Source: Chitinophaga sp. YR573 | GTDB taxonomy: Bacteria > Bacteroidota > Bacteroidia > Chitinophagales > Chitinophagaceae | Assembly (NCBI RefSeq): GCF_900110995.1 | Contig: NZ_FOJF01000001.1 | Coordinates: 3,260,803 to 3,324,802, forward strand | Length of the DNA stretch: 64,000 bases | Direction: 5' to 3' | Shown: in pieces, positions 47,168 through 57,098 of the stretch | How positions within the stretch are numbered: position 1 is the first letter of the stretch | Layout: every line of letters starts with the position of its first letter | Notes under the pieces: generated by a model | Database searches by the model: none | Seen by the model: only the letters and a program-made list of their open reading frames with translations | What the model was told of the DNA's origin: nothing | Program-made: the position numbers and the translations under genes

Positions 47168-49456
47168 ATGAAGACAATCCTCTTTTCCGCGCTTATGCTG
47201 GCTACCTGCTACGTAAATGCTCAAACCGTGAACAGCGTAGCTGATCCTGTAGAGTGGGTAAACCCACTGATGGGAACAGCCTCAAAAGGATCGCTGTCCA
47301 CCGGTAATACTTATCCTGCCATCGCATGCCCCTGGGGTATGAATTTTTGGATGCCACAAACCGGCAGAATGGGAGATGGCTGGGCTTATACCTATGATTC
47401 TGACAAACTGCGTGGTTTTAAGCAAACTCACCAGCCTAGTCCATGGATCAATGACTATGGCCAGTTCGCTATCATGCCAGTTACAGGTAAAGTGAAATTC
47501 AAAGAAGATGACAGGGCCAGCTGGTTCTCCCACAAAGCAGAAGTTTCCCGTCCTTATTATTATAGCGTATACCTGGCAGATCATGATGTGACCACAGAAA
47601 TCACACCTACTGAAAGAGCCGCTGTAATACGCTTTACCTTTCCTAAAACAGACAGTGCTTTTGTAGTAATCGATGCACTCGACAAGGGCTCTTACATCAA
47701 AGTACTGGCTGCTGAACATAAAATCATTGGTTATACTACCAAGAACAGCGGAGGTGTACCTTCTAACTTTAAGAACTACTTCGAACTGACCTTCGACAAG
47801 CCTTTTACCTTCGTATCTACCTTTAAAAATGGTACTTTATACAGAGGCGAAGCAGAAGCTAAGGAAAATCATGTAGGTGCCGTAATCGGTTTTGCTACTA
47901 TGAAGGGTGAAAAGGTGAATGTAAAAGTAGCATCCTCTTTCATCAGCCCTGAACAGGCTGCGCTGAACCTGCAACAGGAAGTTGGTAATAGCTCTTTCGA
48001 CGTGGTGAAAGCCAAAGCGAAAGCTGCCTGGAACAAAGAACTGGGCAGAATTGCTGTAGAAGGTGGTACTTCCGAACAGGTCCGTACTTTCTACTCCTGC
48101 CTGTACCGTGCTATGCTGTTCCCCCGTAAGTTCTACGAAATGGACGCACAGGGTAAAGTAATGCACTACAGCCCTTACAATGGCCAGGTATTACCAGGTT
48201 ACATGTTTACAGATAACGGTTTCTGGGATACTTTCCGCGCTACCTTCCCATTCTTCAACATGATGTACCCATCCATGAACTCCCATATTATGGAAGGTCT
48301 GGTGAATGCATATAAAGAAAGTGGCTGGTTACCTGAGTGGGCAAGCCCCGGTCACCGCGATTGTATGATCGGTTCCAACTCTGCTTCCCTGATTGCAGAT
48401 GCTTACTTAAAAGGCGTAAGAGGTTTTGATATCAATACCGCTTATGAAGCTTTGATCAAGAACAGTAATAATTCCGGTCCGCTTACTTCTGTAGGTCGCG
48501 CTGGTGTGAAATACTACAATGAACTGGGTTATGTTCCTTACGATGTAGATATCAATGAGAATACTGCCCGTACATTGGAATACTCTTATGACGACTTTAC
48601 TATTTACAAGCTGGCAAAGGAACTGAAACGCCCTGCTGCTGAAATAGAAAGGTTTGCCAAACAAGCCCGCAACTACAGGAACGTATTTGATCCTGAAACT
48701 AAGCTGATGCGTGGTAAGAACAAGGATGGTAAATTCCAGACTCCTTTCAATCCGTTCAAATGGGGTGATGCATTCACTGAAGGGAACAGCTGGCATTATA
48801 CCTGGTCCGTATTCCATGACATCCAGGGGCTTGAAACCCTGATGGGTGGAAAGGATATGTTCGTGAAAATGCTGGATTCCGTATTCACTATGCCTCCGGT
48901 ATATGACGACAGTTACTATGGTGGTACTATCCATGAGATCCGCGAAATGCAGATCATGAATATGGGTCAGTATGCACATGGTAATCAGCCTATTCAGCAC
49001 ATGATCTATCTGTATAACTATGCAGGTCAGCCATGGAAAACCCAGTATTGGGTGAGAGAAGTAATGAACCGCCTCTATACAGCAACACCAGATGGTTATT
49101 GCGGTGATGAGGATAACGGACAAACTTCTGCCTGGTATGTGTTCAGTGCATTGGGATATTATCCTGTTTGTCCTGGTACACAGCAGTATGTACTTGGTGC
49201 CCCGCTGTTTAAGAAGACGACTATCACCTTCGAAAACGGCAAGAAACTGGTATTGTCTGCTCCTAAAAACAGCGCAGAAAACCGTTATGTAAAGGCGGTA
49301 ACATTCAATGCGAAGCCTTACACCAACAACTGGCTGGATCATAACGAAATGATGAAGGGTGGTATCATCACTTTTGATATGGATGCAGTGCCTAACAAAA
49401 ACAGAGGAACTGCAGATAAGGATGCTCCTTATTCTCTTTCTCAGGAGTTGAAATAA
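47168..49456 (+). CDS. GH92 family alpha-mannosidase
   Basis: The 762-residue secreted enzyme has a signal peptide (residues 1-18, ending CYVNAQ). It shows the full two-domain GH92 layout: an N-terminal beta-sandwich (VEWVNPLMGTASKGSL) and an (alpha/alpha)6 barrel with WLPEWASPGHRDCMIGSNSA near 398, GNSWHYTWSVFHDIQGL near 540 and CGDEDNGQTSAWYVFSALGY near 640. GH92 enzymes are calcium-dependent exo-alpha-mannosidases that trim mannans or N-glycans. The specificity (1,2-, 1,3-, 1,4- or phosphate-linked) cannot be read here. It stands alone with its own terminator. Confidence 0.93.
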   Translation: MKTILFSALMLATCYVNAQTVNSVADPVEWVNPLMGTASKGSLSTGNTYPAIACPWGMNFWMPQTGRMGDGWAYTYDSDKLRGFKQTHQPSPWINDYGQFAIMPVTGKVKFKEDDRASWFSHKAEVSRPYYYSVYLADHDVTTEITPTERAAVIRFTFPKTDSAFVVIDALDKGSYIKVLAAEHKIIGYTTKNSGGVPSNFKNYFELTFDKPFTFVSTFKNGTLYRGEAEAKENHVGAVIGFATMKGEKVNVKVASSFISPEQAALNLQQEVGNSSFDVVKAKAKAAWNKELGRIAVEGGTSEQVRTFYSCLYRAMLFPRKFYEMDAQGKVMHYSPYNGQVLPGYMFTDNGFWDTFRATFPFFNMMYPSMNSHIMEGLVNAYKESGWLPEWASPGHRDCMIGSNSASLIADAYLKGVRGFDINTAYEALIKNSNNSGPLTSVGRAGVKYYNELGYVPYDVDINENTARTLEYSYDDFTIYKLAKELKRPAAEIERFAKQARNYRNVFDPETKLMRGKNKDGKFQTPFNPFKWGDAFTEGNSWHYTWSVFHDIQGLETLMGGKDMFVKMLDSVFTMPPVYDDSYYGGTIHEIREMQIMNMGQYAHGNQPIQHMIYLYNYAGQPWKTQYWVREVMNRLYTATPDGYCGDEDNGQTSAWYVFSALGYYPVCPGTQQYVLGAPLFKKTTITFENGKKLVLSAPKNSAENRYVKAVTFNAKPYTNNWLDHNEMMKGGIITFDMDAVPNKNRGTADKDAPYSLSQELK

Positions 49457-49474
49457 GTAATCAAATTATATATG

Positions 49475-49506
49475 AACCGGCTCCTTCTGCAGGAGCCGGT
49501 TTTTTT
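49475..49506 (+). terminator. Terminator of the GH92 gene
   Basis: The stem AACCGGCTCCT / AGGAGCCGGTT (11 bp, loop TCTGC) is followed by six T, 18 bases after the GH92 stop. Confidence 0.9.
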
Positions 49507-49561
49507 ATTCCTGCTGATGGCACCGGTTTTGCATTAGTCAGATAATCATTAACTTAATACA

Positions 49562-50371
49562 ATGAAAGCGTTTTCCCATTTATTGCTGCTGTTGGCAGTA
49601 GTTGTTATATATAGTTGTGCGCATCAGCCTTACGCTGCTACTAATAAAGTATACCGTAAACAGGCAAAACAATATGCCAATATTATAAAGCAGCAGCCGG
49701 TGAATGATATTCCGCCGGTATCTGCCTGGATAGGGACCACCAATTTTAACCTGCGTAAGCCTAATTACGTGATTATCCATCATACAGCACAAGGCTCCTG
49801 TGATAGTACCTTCCGTACTTTTACCCTGACAAGTACACAAGTGAGCGCACACTATGTAATATGCAGCGATGGTTCTGTGCATCATATGCTGAACGATTAC
49901 CTGCGGGCCTGGCATGCGGGCATTGCCAAATGGGGTAATGTAACGGATATGAACTCTGCCTCTATTGGTATTGAGCTGGATAATAACGGATTTCAGCCTT
50001 TTCAACCACAACAGATCAATAGTCTGATTGTATTGCTGGATACCCTGCGTCACCGGTACAATATTCCTACGGCTAATTTTATCGGGCATGGAGATATTGC
50101 TCCTTCCCGGAAGGTAGATCCCAGTGCTTATTTCCCCTGGCAACAACTGGCAGAGAAAGGTTTTGGGTTGTGGTATGATACTACTGCCATTACAGTACCG
50201 GAAGGCTTTAATGCTTTACAGGCCCTGCGTATAATAGGGTATGATACAAGAGACAGCAGTGCTACGATTAAAGCATTTAAAAGACATTTCATTCCTGCGG
50301 ATTCTACTACCGGTAATAATCTGGATGAGGGAGAAAAGAAAATATTAATCAGTATCATGCAAAAAAGCTAA
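49562..50371 (+). CDS. N-acetylmuramoyl-L-alanine amidase lipoprotein (Amidase_2)
   Basis: The 269-residue protein has a lipoprotein signal (VVVIYSC, Cys near residue 19). The Amidase_2/AmpD-type domain covers about 70-210: YVIIHHTAQGSCD with the first zinc His near 73, SAHYVICSDGSVHHML, ASIGIELDNNG, and FIGHGDIAPSRKVDPSAYFPW with the second zinc His and the final Asp. It cleaves the amide bond between muramic acid and the stem peptide, so it probably acts in wall turnover or recycling in the periplasm. The next gene starts 2 bases after its stop. Confidence 0.9.
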   Translation: MKAFSHLLLLLAVVVIYSCAHQPYAATNKVYRKQAKQYANIIKQQPVNDIPPVSAWIGTTNFNLRKPNYVIIHHTAQGSCDSTFRTFTLTSTQVSAHYVICSDGSVHHMLNDYLRAWHAGIAKWGNVTDMNSASIGIELDNNGFQPFQPQQINSLIVLLDTLRHRYNIPTANFIGHGDIAPSRKVDPSAYFPWQQLAEKGFGLWYDTTAITVPEGFNALQALRIIGYDTRDSSATIKAFKRHFIPADSTTGNNLDEGEKKILISIMQKS

Positions 50372-50373
50372 TT

Positions 50374-51120
50374 ATGATCAGATATTGTTTCCTGCTGTTG
50401 TTTATTTCCTCTGCAGCTTTTGCCCAGAGAGGGGAGTGGTATACTTACAGCACAGGTAAAGCGCCATTGTGCCATCTTACTATTAACGATGATGAGATGA
50501 TAGTGGAAAGGATGGACCCTGCCTTTCGTCAGGTGAAAATGATGGGACGCACAAGCAAAGCTGATGAGCAGGAACATATGGAGATTGTGAAGAAAGTGAA
50601 TGCAAATGACAGAGTGTATATGATACACCTCTCTTCTGATAACCTCTACTTCTGTACAACTTTAAAATACTTTAAGAAACAGGATTCCCTGCAAATGTTC
50701 TGTGCGGACGGAGCAGATGATGGGTATAAATCTATTGATGAGGCAGTGGCTGCTGCCAGGAAAGACACCGGCACACATTTCAGTATTACATTATATAGAA
50801 AGGAAAAGCTACAATCGCAAAAACATTATACTCCTGTTGCTAAAATCACGGAAGTGGAGTTCCGGGCTGCTTTACAGCAATTTACCCAACAGATGGACCA
50901 GTTCTGGCAATACAGAGGTTATGGAAGATATGAGCCTTATCATGCCTGGACTAACCTCATCTATGGCAATGCATTTGCCGCTTCTTTTGACCCCCGATAT
51001 GATAAATTAACCCTGGACGCCAAAAATCTGAAAGCCCCCATTACCCAATATGGCAATGATCCTGCTATTAAAAAACTGCTGCAGGATGCCGGTTTATTAG
51101 CCGAGGATGCAGTTAAATGA
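50374..51120 (+). CDS. Secreted protein of unknown function, coupled to the amidase gene
   Basis: The 248-residue protein has a signal peptide (residues 1-17, LFISSAAFAQ). The remainder is mixed charged and aromatic sequence (MIHLSSDNLYFCTTLKYF, MDQFWQYRGYGRYEPYHAWT) without a recognised family. It begins 2 bases after the amidase stop, so the two are cotranscribed and probably act in the same compartment. Confidence 0.8.
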   Translation: MIRYCFLLLFISSAAFAQRGEWYTYSTGKAPLCHLTINDDEMIVERMDPAFRQVKMMGRTSKADEQEHMEIVKKVNANDRVYMIHLSSDNLYFCTTLKYFKKQDSLQMFCADGADDGYKSIDEAVAAARKDTGTHFSITLYRKEKLQSQKHYTPVAKITEVEFRAALQQFTQQMDQFWQYRGYGRYEPYHAWTNLIYGNAFAASFDPRYDKLTLDAKNLKAPITQYGNDPAIKKLLQDAGLLAEDAVK

Positions 51121-51423
51121 TTGAATCTATTCTAGTTTGCATGTTATTTTGTCTTATTTAGTCTACTTGTTTTGTAGATTAATAAAAGTTATGTTAATTT
51201 TGCCCTGAATTAACGAAGAGATAAATGTTCACAACCTATATTTTTAATAGGGGCGCTGCTACCGGCGTCTGTACTGGTCCAACTGAGTTTGCCATAAATC
51301 ACCTGGTACCTTCGGGGTGTTGTATCTAATTATCACTGATTAAATAATCAATCTATAACGACTGCTGCCGCTTCCCGCGGTGGCCTGGCAATGCTTTGCC
51401 TTCCATCTTTAAAACTGATACAA
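51121..51423. other. Region between the amidase operon and SusC
   Basis: This 303-base stretch contains the SusC promoter (51171-51202) and about 215 bases of untranslated leader. The leader has GC-rich blocks (51250-51275 and 51362-51390) in an otherwise AT-rich setting, which may fold; I recognise no riboswitch class. Confidence 0.55.
51171..51202 (+). promoter_or_regulatory. Consensus Bacteroidota promoter of susCD
   Basis: TTTG (51171-51174), 20 bases, then TAATTTTG (51195-51202) is an exact match to TTTG-N19-21-TAnnTTTG. The start site is expected near 51208, about 215 bases before the SusC ATG. Confidence 0.85.
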
Positions 51424-54400
51424 ATGAATAAACAATTACAAATCCTGTTACTGCTATTATTCGGACTGCAGGCTGCTTATGCACAGGATTCAAAGATTAC
51501 GGGGGTAGTGACTTCCAAATCAGATGCCCAGCGTATCCCTGGAGCAGTTATTACCGTAAAAGGAACTTCCCGCGGCGTACAGGCGGATGTTGATGGAAAG
51601 TACTCCATTACTGCCGGCGCTAACGATACACTCCATTTTTCTTTTATTGGTTATGGTGCGGTAGATAAAGTAGTTGGCAACAACAAAACAATCAATGTTG
51701 GACTTGAAAGTTCTGAAAGCCATTTGAATGAAGTTGTAGTAACGGCATTGGGTATTTCCCGGGAAAAACGTTCCCTGGGTTATGCTGTACAGGAGCTGAA
51801 ATCAAAAGATATTGCGGAAGCAAGAGAAAGCAACCTGGTAAATGCACTGGCAGGTAAGATTGCCGGTGTAACCGTGACTAACAGTCAGGGTAACCTTGGA
51901 TCTTCCCGTATCATTATCCGTGGAGAGACTTCCATCGCTGGTAACAATCAGCCTTTATTTATTATAGATGGAGTACCGGTAGATAACAGTCAGCTGGGTA
52001 TTGGTACTGGTCGTGATTTTGCCAATGCCATTGCGGATATCAATCCTGATGACATTGAATCACTGAACGTACTGAAAGGACCGAATGCCGCCGCATTGTA
52101 TGGTTCCCGCGCCTCTGCAGGGGTATTGGTTATTAAAACCAAAACCGGCAAAGGACAAAAAGGACTAGGTATAACAGTAAATTCCGGTGCTACTTTTGAA
52201 AGCCTGCTGGTATTACCTACTTATCAGAACTCATACGGACAGGGTTCCGGCGGACAATTCTCTTATGTAGATGGTAAAGGCGGTGGATTGAATGATGGTG
52301 TGGATGAGAGCTGGGGACCTAAGATGGATGGCCGTTTAATCAAACAGTTTTTCTCTAATGGAGAAGCTGTACCGTTTGTTGCACATCCTGATAACGTAAA
52401 AGATTTCTATAAAACAGGTTACACCTTAAATAATGGATTGTCTGTTGGTGGTAGTAATGATAAAATGGATTACCGTTTTTCTTACAACAATACCAAACAA
52501 ACGGGCATCCTGCCTAATACCGGTATCACCCGTAATACTTTCACCATTAATAATACTTACCGTATCACACCTAAGTTAACGTTAAGTACTTTCGCTAACT
52601 ATACAAGAGCGGGTGCTGATAACCTACCAGGTGTGGATGGTAAACGTGGTAACAGTGTTACATTGCAGTTCATCTGGTTTGGCCGCCAGGTAGATACCCG
52701 TTTACTGCGTAATTATAAGAATGCAGATGGTACGGATTTCAACTGGAACCATAGTTACTACAGCAATCCTTACTGGATACAGAATGAAAATACCGTTGGT
52801 CAGCTGCGTAACCGTTTCCTTGGTAATGCACGGCTGTCTTATCAGGTATTGGACTGGCTCTCTGCCAATATACGTATAGGTACAGATACTTATAATGATA
52901 AGCGTAAATACAAAGTAGCTTATTATACAAATGGTACACCGTATGGTTCTTATACAGAAGATAACTACGTGGTAACAGAAACCAATGCAGAGGCTACATT
53001 AAATGCCAACAAGAAAATAAATCACGATTTTACTATTGATGGATTGGTAGGTGGTAATATCCGTACCAACCAGTACGAGCAGAACTATCAGCAGGCGCCC
53101 AGACTGGCAGTGAAAGATGTGTATACACTTAACAACTCAAGAGATGCGTTGATCTCCACCAGTTATTTATCCCGTTTAAAAGTATATAGTGCTTTTGCTT
53201 CCGCACAATTATCATTCAGGGATTATGCATTCCTGAACGTAACAGCGCGTAACGACTGGTCATCTACTTTGCCAGTTAATAATAACTCTTATTTCTATCC
53301 TTCTGTAAATGCAAGTGTGGTACTGAGTGATGCATTACATATTTCAGGTCCTGTGTTATCTATGTTAAAGATCAGAGGTGGCTGGGCTGAAGTAGGTAAG
53401 GATACCGATCCATATCGCATTGTCAATACTTATCCTTTTAATCAGCCTTTTGGCAGCGCTCCGCTGGAAACTGTGAGTGATAAATATTATTCGAAAGATC
53501 TGAAACCTGAGATTACACGATCTACAGAAGTTGGTCTGGAAGCAGCTTTCCTGAATAACCGTATCAGAACAGATATCACTTATTATACTTCCAGCAGCTT
53601 TAACCAGATTCTGCTGGCGGATGTAAGTGCTTCAACAGGAAACTTACAAAGACAATTAAATGGTGGGCAGATTAATAACCACGGTGTGGAAGTAACATTG
53701 GGTGTAACGCCTGTATCTACTGCTTCCGGTTTCCGTTGGGATGTTAATTTCAACTATGCAAGAAATGTGAGTAAAGTGATAGAGCTGGATAAAGAAGGTT
53801 TACTGAATAATTATGTACTGGGTAGTTCCGGTAACATACAAGTATTGGCCAGCAAGGGACAACGTTATGGCGCTTTATATGGTAAGGCTTACAAACGTAA
53901 TGATCAGGGACAGATACTGGTGAGTGCAAGTGGTACACCTGTGATTGCAGATGATAAAAAAATACTGGGTTATTTTACGCCGAAATGGACAGGTAGTGTA
54001 AACAATGCATTCTCTTTCAAGGGCATCTCTCTTAGCTTTTTGATCGATACACGTCAGGGTGGTCAAATCTGGTCAGGTACTAACTACACCGGTATTTATA
54101 CAGGTGTGCTGGCAGCAAGTATGCCGGGCCGTGATCAAGAACATGGTGGCCTGCCTTATTACTATGCAAATAATAATCAGCAGGGAACAGCTATCAAACT
54201 GGATAATCATTCAACACCTGCACCTAATGGAGAAACCGTATATCATGACGGGATCATCTTTGATGGGGTAGCTGCTGCTGATGGTAAAAAGAATACAGCC
54301 ATTTTACCTGCACAGCGTTACTACAAATCAGTGTACAGCAGCTCTCTGAATGAAAGCAGTGTATATGATGCTTCTTTCATCAAACTGCGTGAAGTAAAAC

Positions 54401-54612
54401 TGGGTTATGCACTGCCACAGGAATTGACTCACAAATGGGGTTTACAGGGTGTAAACGTTACTGTTACAGCACGTAACCTCTGGTACATCGACAAGAAAGT
54501 ACCGAACATCGATCCTGAAACAGCATTCAATACAGGGAACGGACAGGGACTTGAAACATTGCAGATCCCTACTGTACGCAGCTTAGGTGTTAATCTGAAA
54601 GTAACGTTCTAA
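51424..54612 (+). CDS. susC: SusC/RagA family TonB-dependent outer-membrane transporter
   Basis: The 1062-residue protein has a signal peptide (LLLLLFGLQAAYAQ), an N-terminal carboxypeptidase-regulatory-like beta-sandwich (ITGVVTSKSDAQRIPGAVIT, residues about 24-100), a TonB-box-like stretch (EVVVTALGI), a plug domain (ALAGKIAGVTVTNSQ, IIIRGETSIAGNNQPLFIID) and a 22-stranded barrel ending in LGVNLKVTF with terminal Phe. It imports glycans or peptides with its SusD partner. The start at MNKQLQ is chosen because an upstream in-frame ATG (51391) precedes the signal peptide with no purpose. The substrate is not evident; no sigma/anti-sigma or SusR gene is adjacent. Confidence 0.93.
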   Translation: MNKQLQILLLLLFGLQAAYAQDSKITGVVTSKSDAQRIPGAVITVKGTSRGVQADVDGKYSITAGANDTLHFSFIGYGAVDKVVGNNKTINVGLESSESHLNEVVVTALGISREKRSLGYAVQELKSKDIAEARESNLVNALAGKIAGVTVTNSQGNLGSSRIIIRGETSIAGNNQPLFIIDGVPVDNSQLGIGTGRDFANAIADINPDDIESLNVLKGPNAAALYGSRASAGVLVIKTKTGKGQKGLGITVNSGATFESLLVLPTYQNSYGQGSGGQFSYVDGKGGGLNDGVDESWGPKMDGRLIKQFFSNGEAVPFVAHPDNVKDFYKTGYTLNNGLSVGGSNDKMDYRFSYNNTKQTGILPNTGITRNTFTINNTYRITPKLTLSTFANYTRAGADNLPGVDGKRGNSVTLQFIWFGRQVDTRLLRNYKNADGTDFNWNHSYYSNPYWIQNENTVGQLRNRFLGNARLSYQVLDWLSANIRIGTDTYNDKRKYKVAYYTNGTPYGSYTEDNYVVTETNAEATLNANKKINHDFTIDGLVGGNIRTNQYEQNYQQAPRLAVKDVYTLNNSRDALISTSYLSRLKVYSAFASAQLSFRDYAFLNVTARNDWSSTLPVNNNSYFYPSVNASVVLSDALHISGPVLSMLKIRGGWAEVGKDTDPYRIVNTYPFNQPFGSAPLETVSDKYYSKDLKPEITRSTEVGLEAAFLNNRIRTDITYYTSSSFNQILLADVSASTGNLQRQLNGGQINNHGVEVTLGVTPVSTASGFRWDVNFNYARNVSKVIELDKEGLLNNYVLGSSGNIQVLASKGQRYGALYGKAYKRNDQGQILVSASGTPVIADDKKILGYFTPKWTGSVNNAFSFKGISLSFLIDTRQGGQIWSGTNYTGIYTGVLAASMPGRDQEHGGLPYYYANNNQQGTAIKLDNHSTPAPNGETVYHDGIIFDGVAAADGKKNTAILPAQRYYKSVYSSSLNESSVYDASFIKLREVKLGYALPQELTHKWGLQGVNVTVTARNLWYIDKKVPNIDPETAFNTGNGQGLETLQIPTVRSLGVNLKVTF

Positions 54613-54632
54613 TCACTATTAAAAAGAAGATC

Positions 54633-56066
54633 ATGAAATTATTCAAATATATATTTTGGGTGGCAGGTGCAGGACTGATATTAACAGGATGCAGCAAGAG
54701 CCTGGAAAAGATTAACAGGAACCCTAATGAAGCAGAGACGGTGCAACCGGATTATCTGCTGACGAATGGTATCAAAGCAAATGTAGATACCTACTGGGGT
54801 ACCGATGCATCTATGGAAACAAGCACGCTGTATGTACAGTACTGGGCTAAGATCCAATATACAGATCCTGATAAATATATTCCTGCTGCTACCAGTATTC
54901 AAACTGTGTGGAACAATTTCTATGCACAGGGTATAAAGGATTTTACCACGCTTGCGCAGTTGGGAGATAGCTTACACAATCCAAATTACAAGGCAGTAGC
55001 GTTGATCATGCGTTCCTGGATTTTCCAGACACTGACAGACCTGTATGGAGATGTTCCTTATTCTCAGGCGGGGGATATCGAAAAATATCCGACTCCCAAA
55101 TATGATGCACAGAAAGATGTGTATACCGGGATACTGGCAGAACTGAAAACTGCTGTAGGGCTGATTAGTCCGGCAGATAATCCTATTTCCGGAGATATAC
55201 TCTACAATGGAGATCTGACGAAGTGGAAAAAGTTTGCGAATTCATTACGCCTGCGTATAGCCCTGCGAATTTCAGACCGTGAATTTGCTACAGCGAAGGT
55301 TGTATTTGATGAGATAGGAGCAGATGATGCAGGACTTATTGCTTCAAATGCACAGAATGCACAACTTATTTACCAGGCTTCTCCTAACCAGAACCCGGTA
55401 TCCAAAAACAGGGAAACCCGTAGTGACTACCGTATCAGCAAAAGTATTGTAGATAAATTACGATCATTTAATGATCCCCGTTTAAGTATTTATGCTGCTT
55501 TGCCAAGGGATACCAATGTAATTATAGGAGTTACAAACGGATTACCTACCGATTCTGCATCCCGTTTAGGATTGTATAAAACTTCAGATGTGGGGGCTGC
55601 ATTTACTATCAATACAGCGCCGGCAGTATTGTTCAATTATGCAGAACTGTTGTTTATTAAAGCAGAAGCTGCTCAGCGTGGTTTGTTGTCTGGTGATGCG
55701 GCTGATCTGTATGCACAGGCAGTAACTGCTTCATTGAAACAGTATGGTATCAGTGATGCGGCTGTATCAGCTTATCTTTTACAGCCAGGAGTGGTATACA
55801 ATAGTGCTAATTACAAGCAGTCTATAGGAGAGCAGAAATGGCTGGCTTTATTTGGAGACGGGCTGGAAGGTTTTGCAGAATGGCGCAGGCTGGATTATCC
55901 TGTACTTACACCGGCTTACCAGGGAAATTTAGGTGGTAAGATTCCTTTCAGGCTGACTTATCCTTCAGGGGAACAGGCATTGAATGCTGTGAGTTATAAA
56001 GCAGCAATAGTTAATCAGGGGGCTGATCAGCTGATCACTCCGTTATGGTTTGATGTACAACAGTAA
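54633..56066 (+). CDS. susD: SusD/RagB family surface nutrient-binding lipoprotein
   Basis: The 477-residue protein has a lipobox (LILTGC, Cys near residue 20), then NRNPNEAETVQPDYLLTNGI, typical of the SusD-like_2 branch. Helical TPR-like segments form the binding lid for SusC. Conserved parts include LMRSWIFQTLTDLYGDVPYSQA near 127 and LLFIKAEAAQRG near 330. It starts 20 bases after susC, completing the pair. No linked glycosidase gene follows; the next genes are on the other strand. Confidence 0.92.
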   Translation: MKLFKYIFWVAGAGLILTGCSKSLEKINRNPNEAETVQPDYLLTNGIKANVDTYWGTDASMETSTLYVQYWAKIQYTDPDKYIPAATSIQTVWNNFYAQGIKDFTTLAQLGDSLHNPNYKAVALIMRSWIFQTLTDLYGDVPYSQAGDIEKYPTPKYDAQKDVYTGILAELKTAVGLISPADNPISGDILYNGDLTKWKKFANSLRLRIALRISDREFATAKVVFDEIGADDAGLIASNAQNAQLIYQASPNQNPVSKNRETRSDYRISKSIVDKLRSFNDPRLSIYAALPRDTNVIIGVTNGLPTDSASRLGLYKTSDVGAAFTINTAPAVLFNYAELLFIKAEAAQRGLLSGDAADLYAQAVTASLKQYGISDAAVSAYLLQPGVVYNSANYKQSIGEQKWLALFGDGLEGFAEWRRLDYPVLTPAYQGNLGGKIPFRLTYPSGEQALNAVSYKAAIVNQGADQLITPLWFDVQQ

Positions 56067-56072
56067 ATAAAA

Positions 56073-56097
56073 CAACCGGGAAGAGTTTTCCCGGTTG
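56073..56097 (+). terminator. Terminator of susCD
   Basis: CAACCGGGAA / TTCCCGGTTG form a 10 bp stem 6 bases after the SusD stop. The T run afterwards is weak. Confidence 0.65.
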
Positions 56098-56207
56098 CGT
56101 AAATACTTTTCCGTTTTTGCTTTACTTAATAAATAAGGAATCTGGAACTTTACATTCTAATCAGATACACACTTGTTCAATTTGTAATAGTAAAAGTGAT
56201 GAAATCA

Positions 56208-56237
56208 GGCCCTGGCATCTGCCGGGGCTTTTTCTTT
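56208..56237 (+). terminator. Second terminator between susCD and the SDR gene
   Basis: GCCCTGGC / GCCGGGGC (8 bp, one G-T pair, loop ATCT) is followed by TTTTTCTTTTTA on the plus strand, just past the end of the convergent SDR gene. It backs up the preceding terminator. Confidence 0.7.
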
Positions 56238-57023
56238 TTACAATACCGGTGTTTTGCCTCCATCTACAGTAAGATTAATGCCTGTGATATAACCCGCAGC
56301 AGGAGAAGCCAGGAAAGCAACTGCAGCTGCTATCTCTTTAGGATCACCAAAGCGTTTCATGGGAATTTCACTTAGCAGTTCTTCCTCTATAGTACTGAGA
56401 GAGGTGTTACGTTTGGCAGCCATAGATATCATCAGGCTATCCAGGCGGGCTGTATTGGTAGAGCCGGGTAATACGTTGTTGACGGTAATGCCGTAGGGGG
56501 CGAGTTCACCGGCCAGTGTTTTGGCCCAGGAAGCAACAGCCCAGCGGACAGTATTGGAAACGCCCAGGTTTTTAAGCGGGGCTTTTACCGAAGTGGAGAT
56601 GATATTAATAATTCGTCCGTAACCGGCGGCGGTCATTCCGGAGATAACAGCCTGTACCAGGATGTGGTTGCATACAAGGTGTTGCTGGAAGGTATCTGTG
56701 AATTCGTGGGTATCAGCATCAATGAGTGGCCCCGCTTTGGGGCCACCCGTATTATTGACTAATATATGTACCGCCCTGCGGTTGGTAATCTCTTTGATGG
56801 CGTCTTCTACCTGTTTGGTATCCCGAAAGTCGGCGATCAGGTAGCTGTGTTCCTGAAGATGCTCGGTTGCCAGTGATTCAACTGCGGTTTGCAGGCTTTC
56901 TTTATTCCTTGCTAACAACACACATTCTGCGCCTAAAAATGCCAGTTCTTTGGCTGTAGCTAACCCGATACCCTGGGTACTACCACAGATGAGCGCGGTT
57001 TTTCCTTTTAACGAAAGTTCCAT
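56238..57023 (-). CDS. SDR family protein with degenerate catalytic motif
   Basis: The 261-residue Rossmann protein has the cofactor motif CGSTQGIG (residues 13-20), NNTGG near 91 and the Ser of INIISTS near 140. Where the family has YxxxK, alignment of the following helix (SNTVRWAVASWAKTLAGEL) puts Ser for Tyr and Arg for Lys. This matches a known FabG-like SDR subgroup (cd05344 type) that lacks the full catalytic tetrad. It may reduce substrates by other residues or have a binding role. The C-terminus has the usual VDGGKTPVL. It stands alone, convergent with susD. Confidence 0.88.
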   Translation of the reverse strand: MELSLKGKTALICGSTQGIGLATAKELAFLGAECVLLARNKESLQTAVESLATEHLQEHSYLIADFRDTKQVEDAIKEITNRRAVHILVNNTGGPKAGPLIDADTHEFTDTFQQHLVCNHILVQAVISGMTAAGYGRIINIISTSVKAPLKNLGVSNTVRWAVASWAKTLAGELAPYGITVNNVLPGSTNTARLDSLMISMAAKRNTSLSTIEEELLSEIPMKRFGDPKEIAAAVAFLASPAAGYITGINLTVDGGKTPVL

Positions 57024-57098
57024 ACTAATTCTAACTAAAAATAAGCAATGCTAGCAAAGCACGTTGGGTTCACAAGGCTAATATAAGCATATCATACA

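Noticed and set aside
48407..49342. 311-codon open frame on the minus strand
   Set aside because: It lies entirely inside the well-supported GH92 gene and has no family signature; it is a shadow frame.
49580..50146. 188-codon minus-strand frame opposite the amidase gene
   Set aside because: Shadow of the Amidase_2 gene, which has clear zinc motifs and a lipobox.
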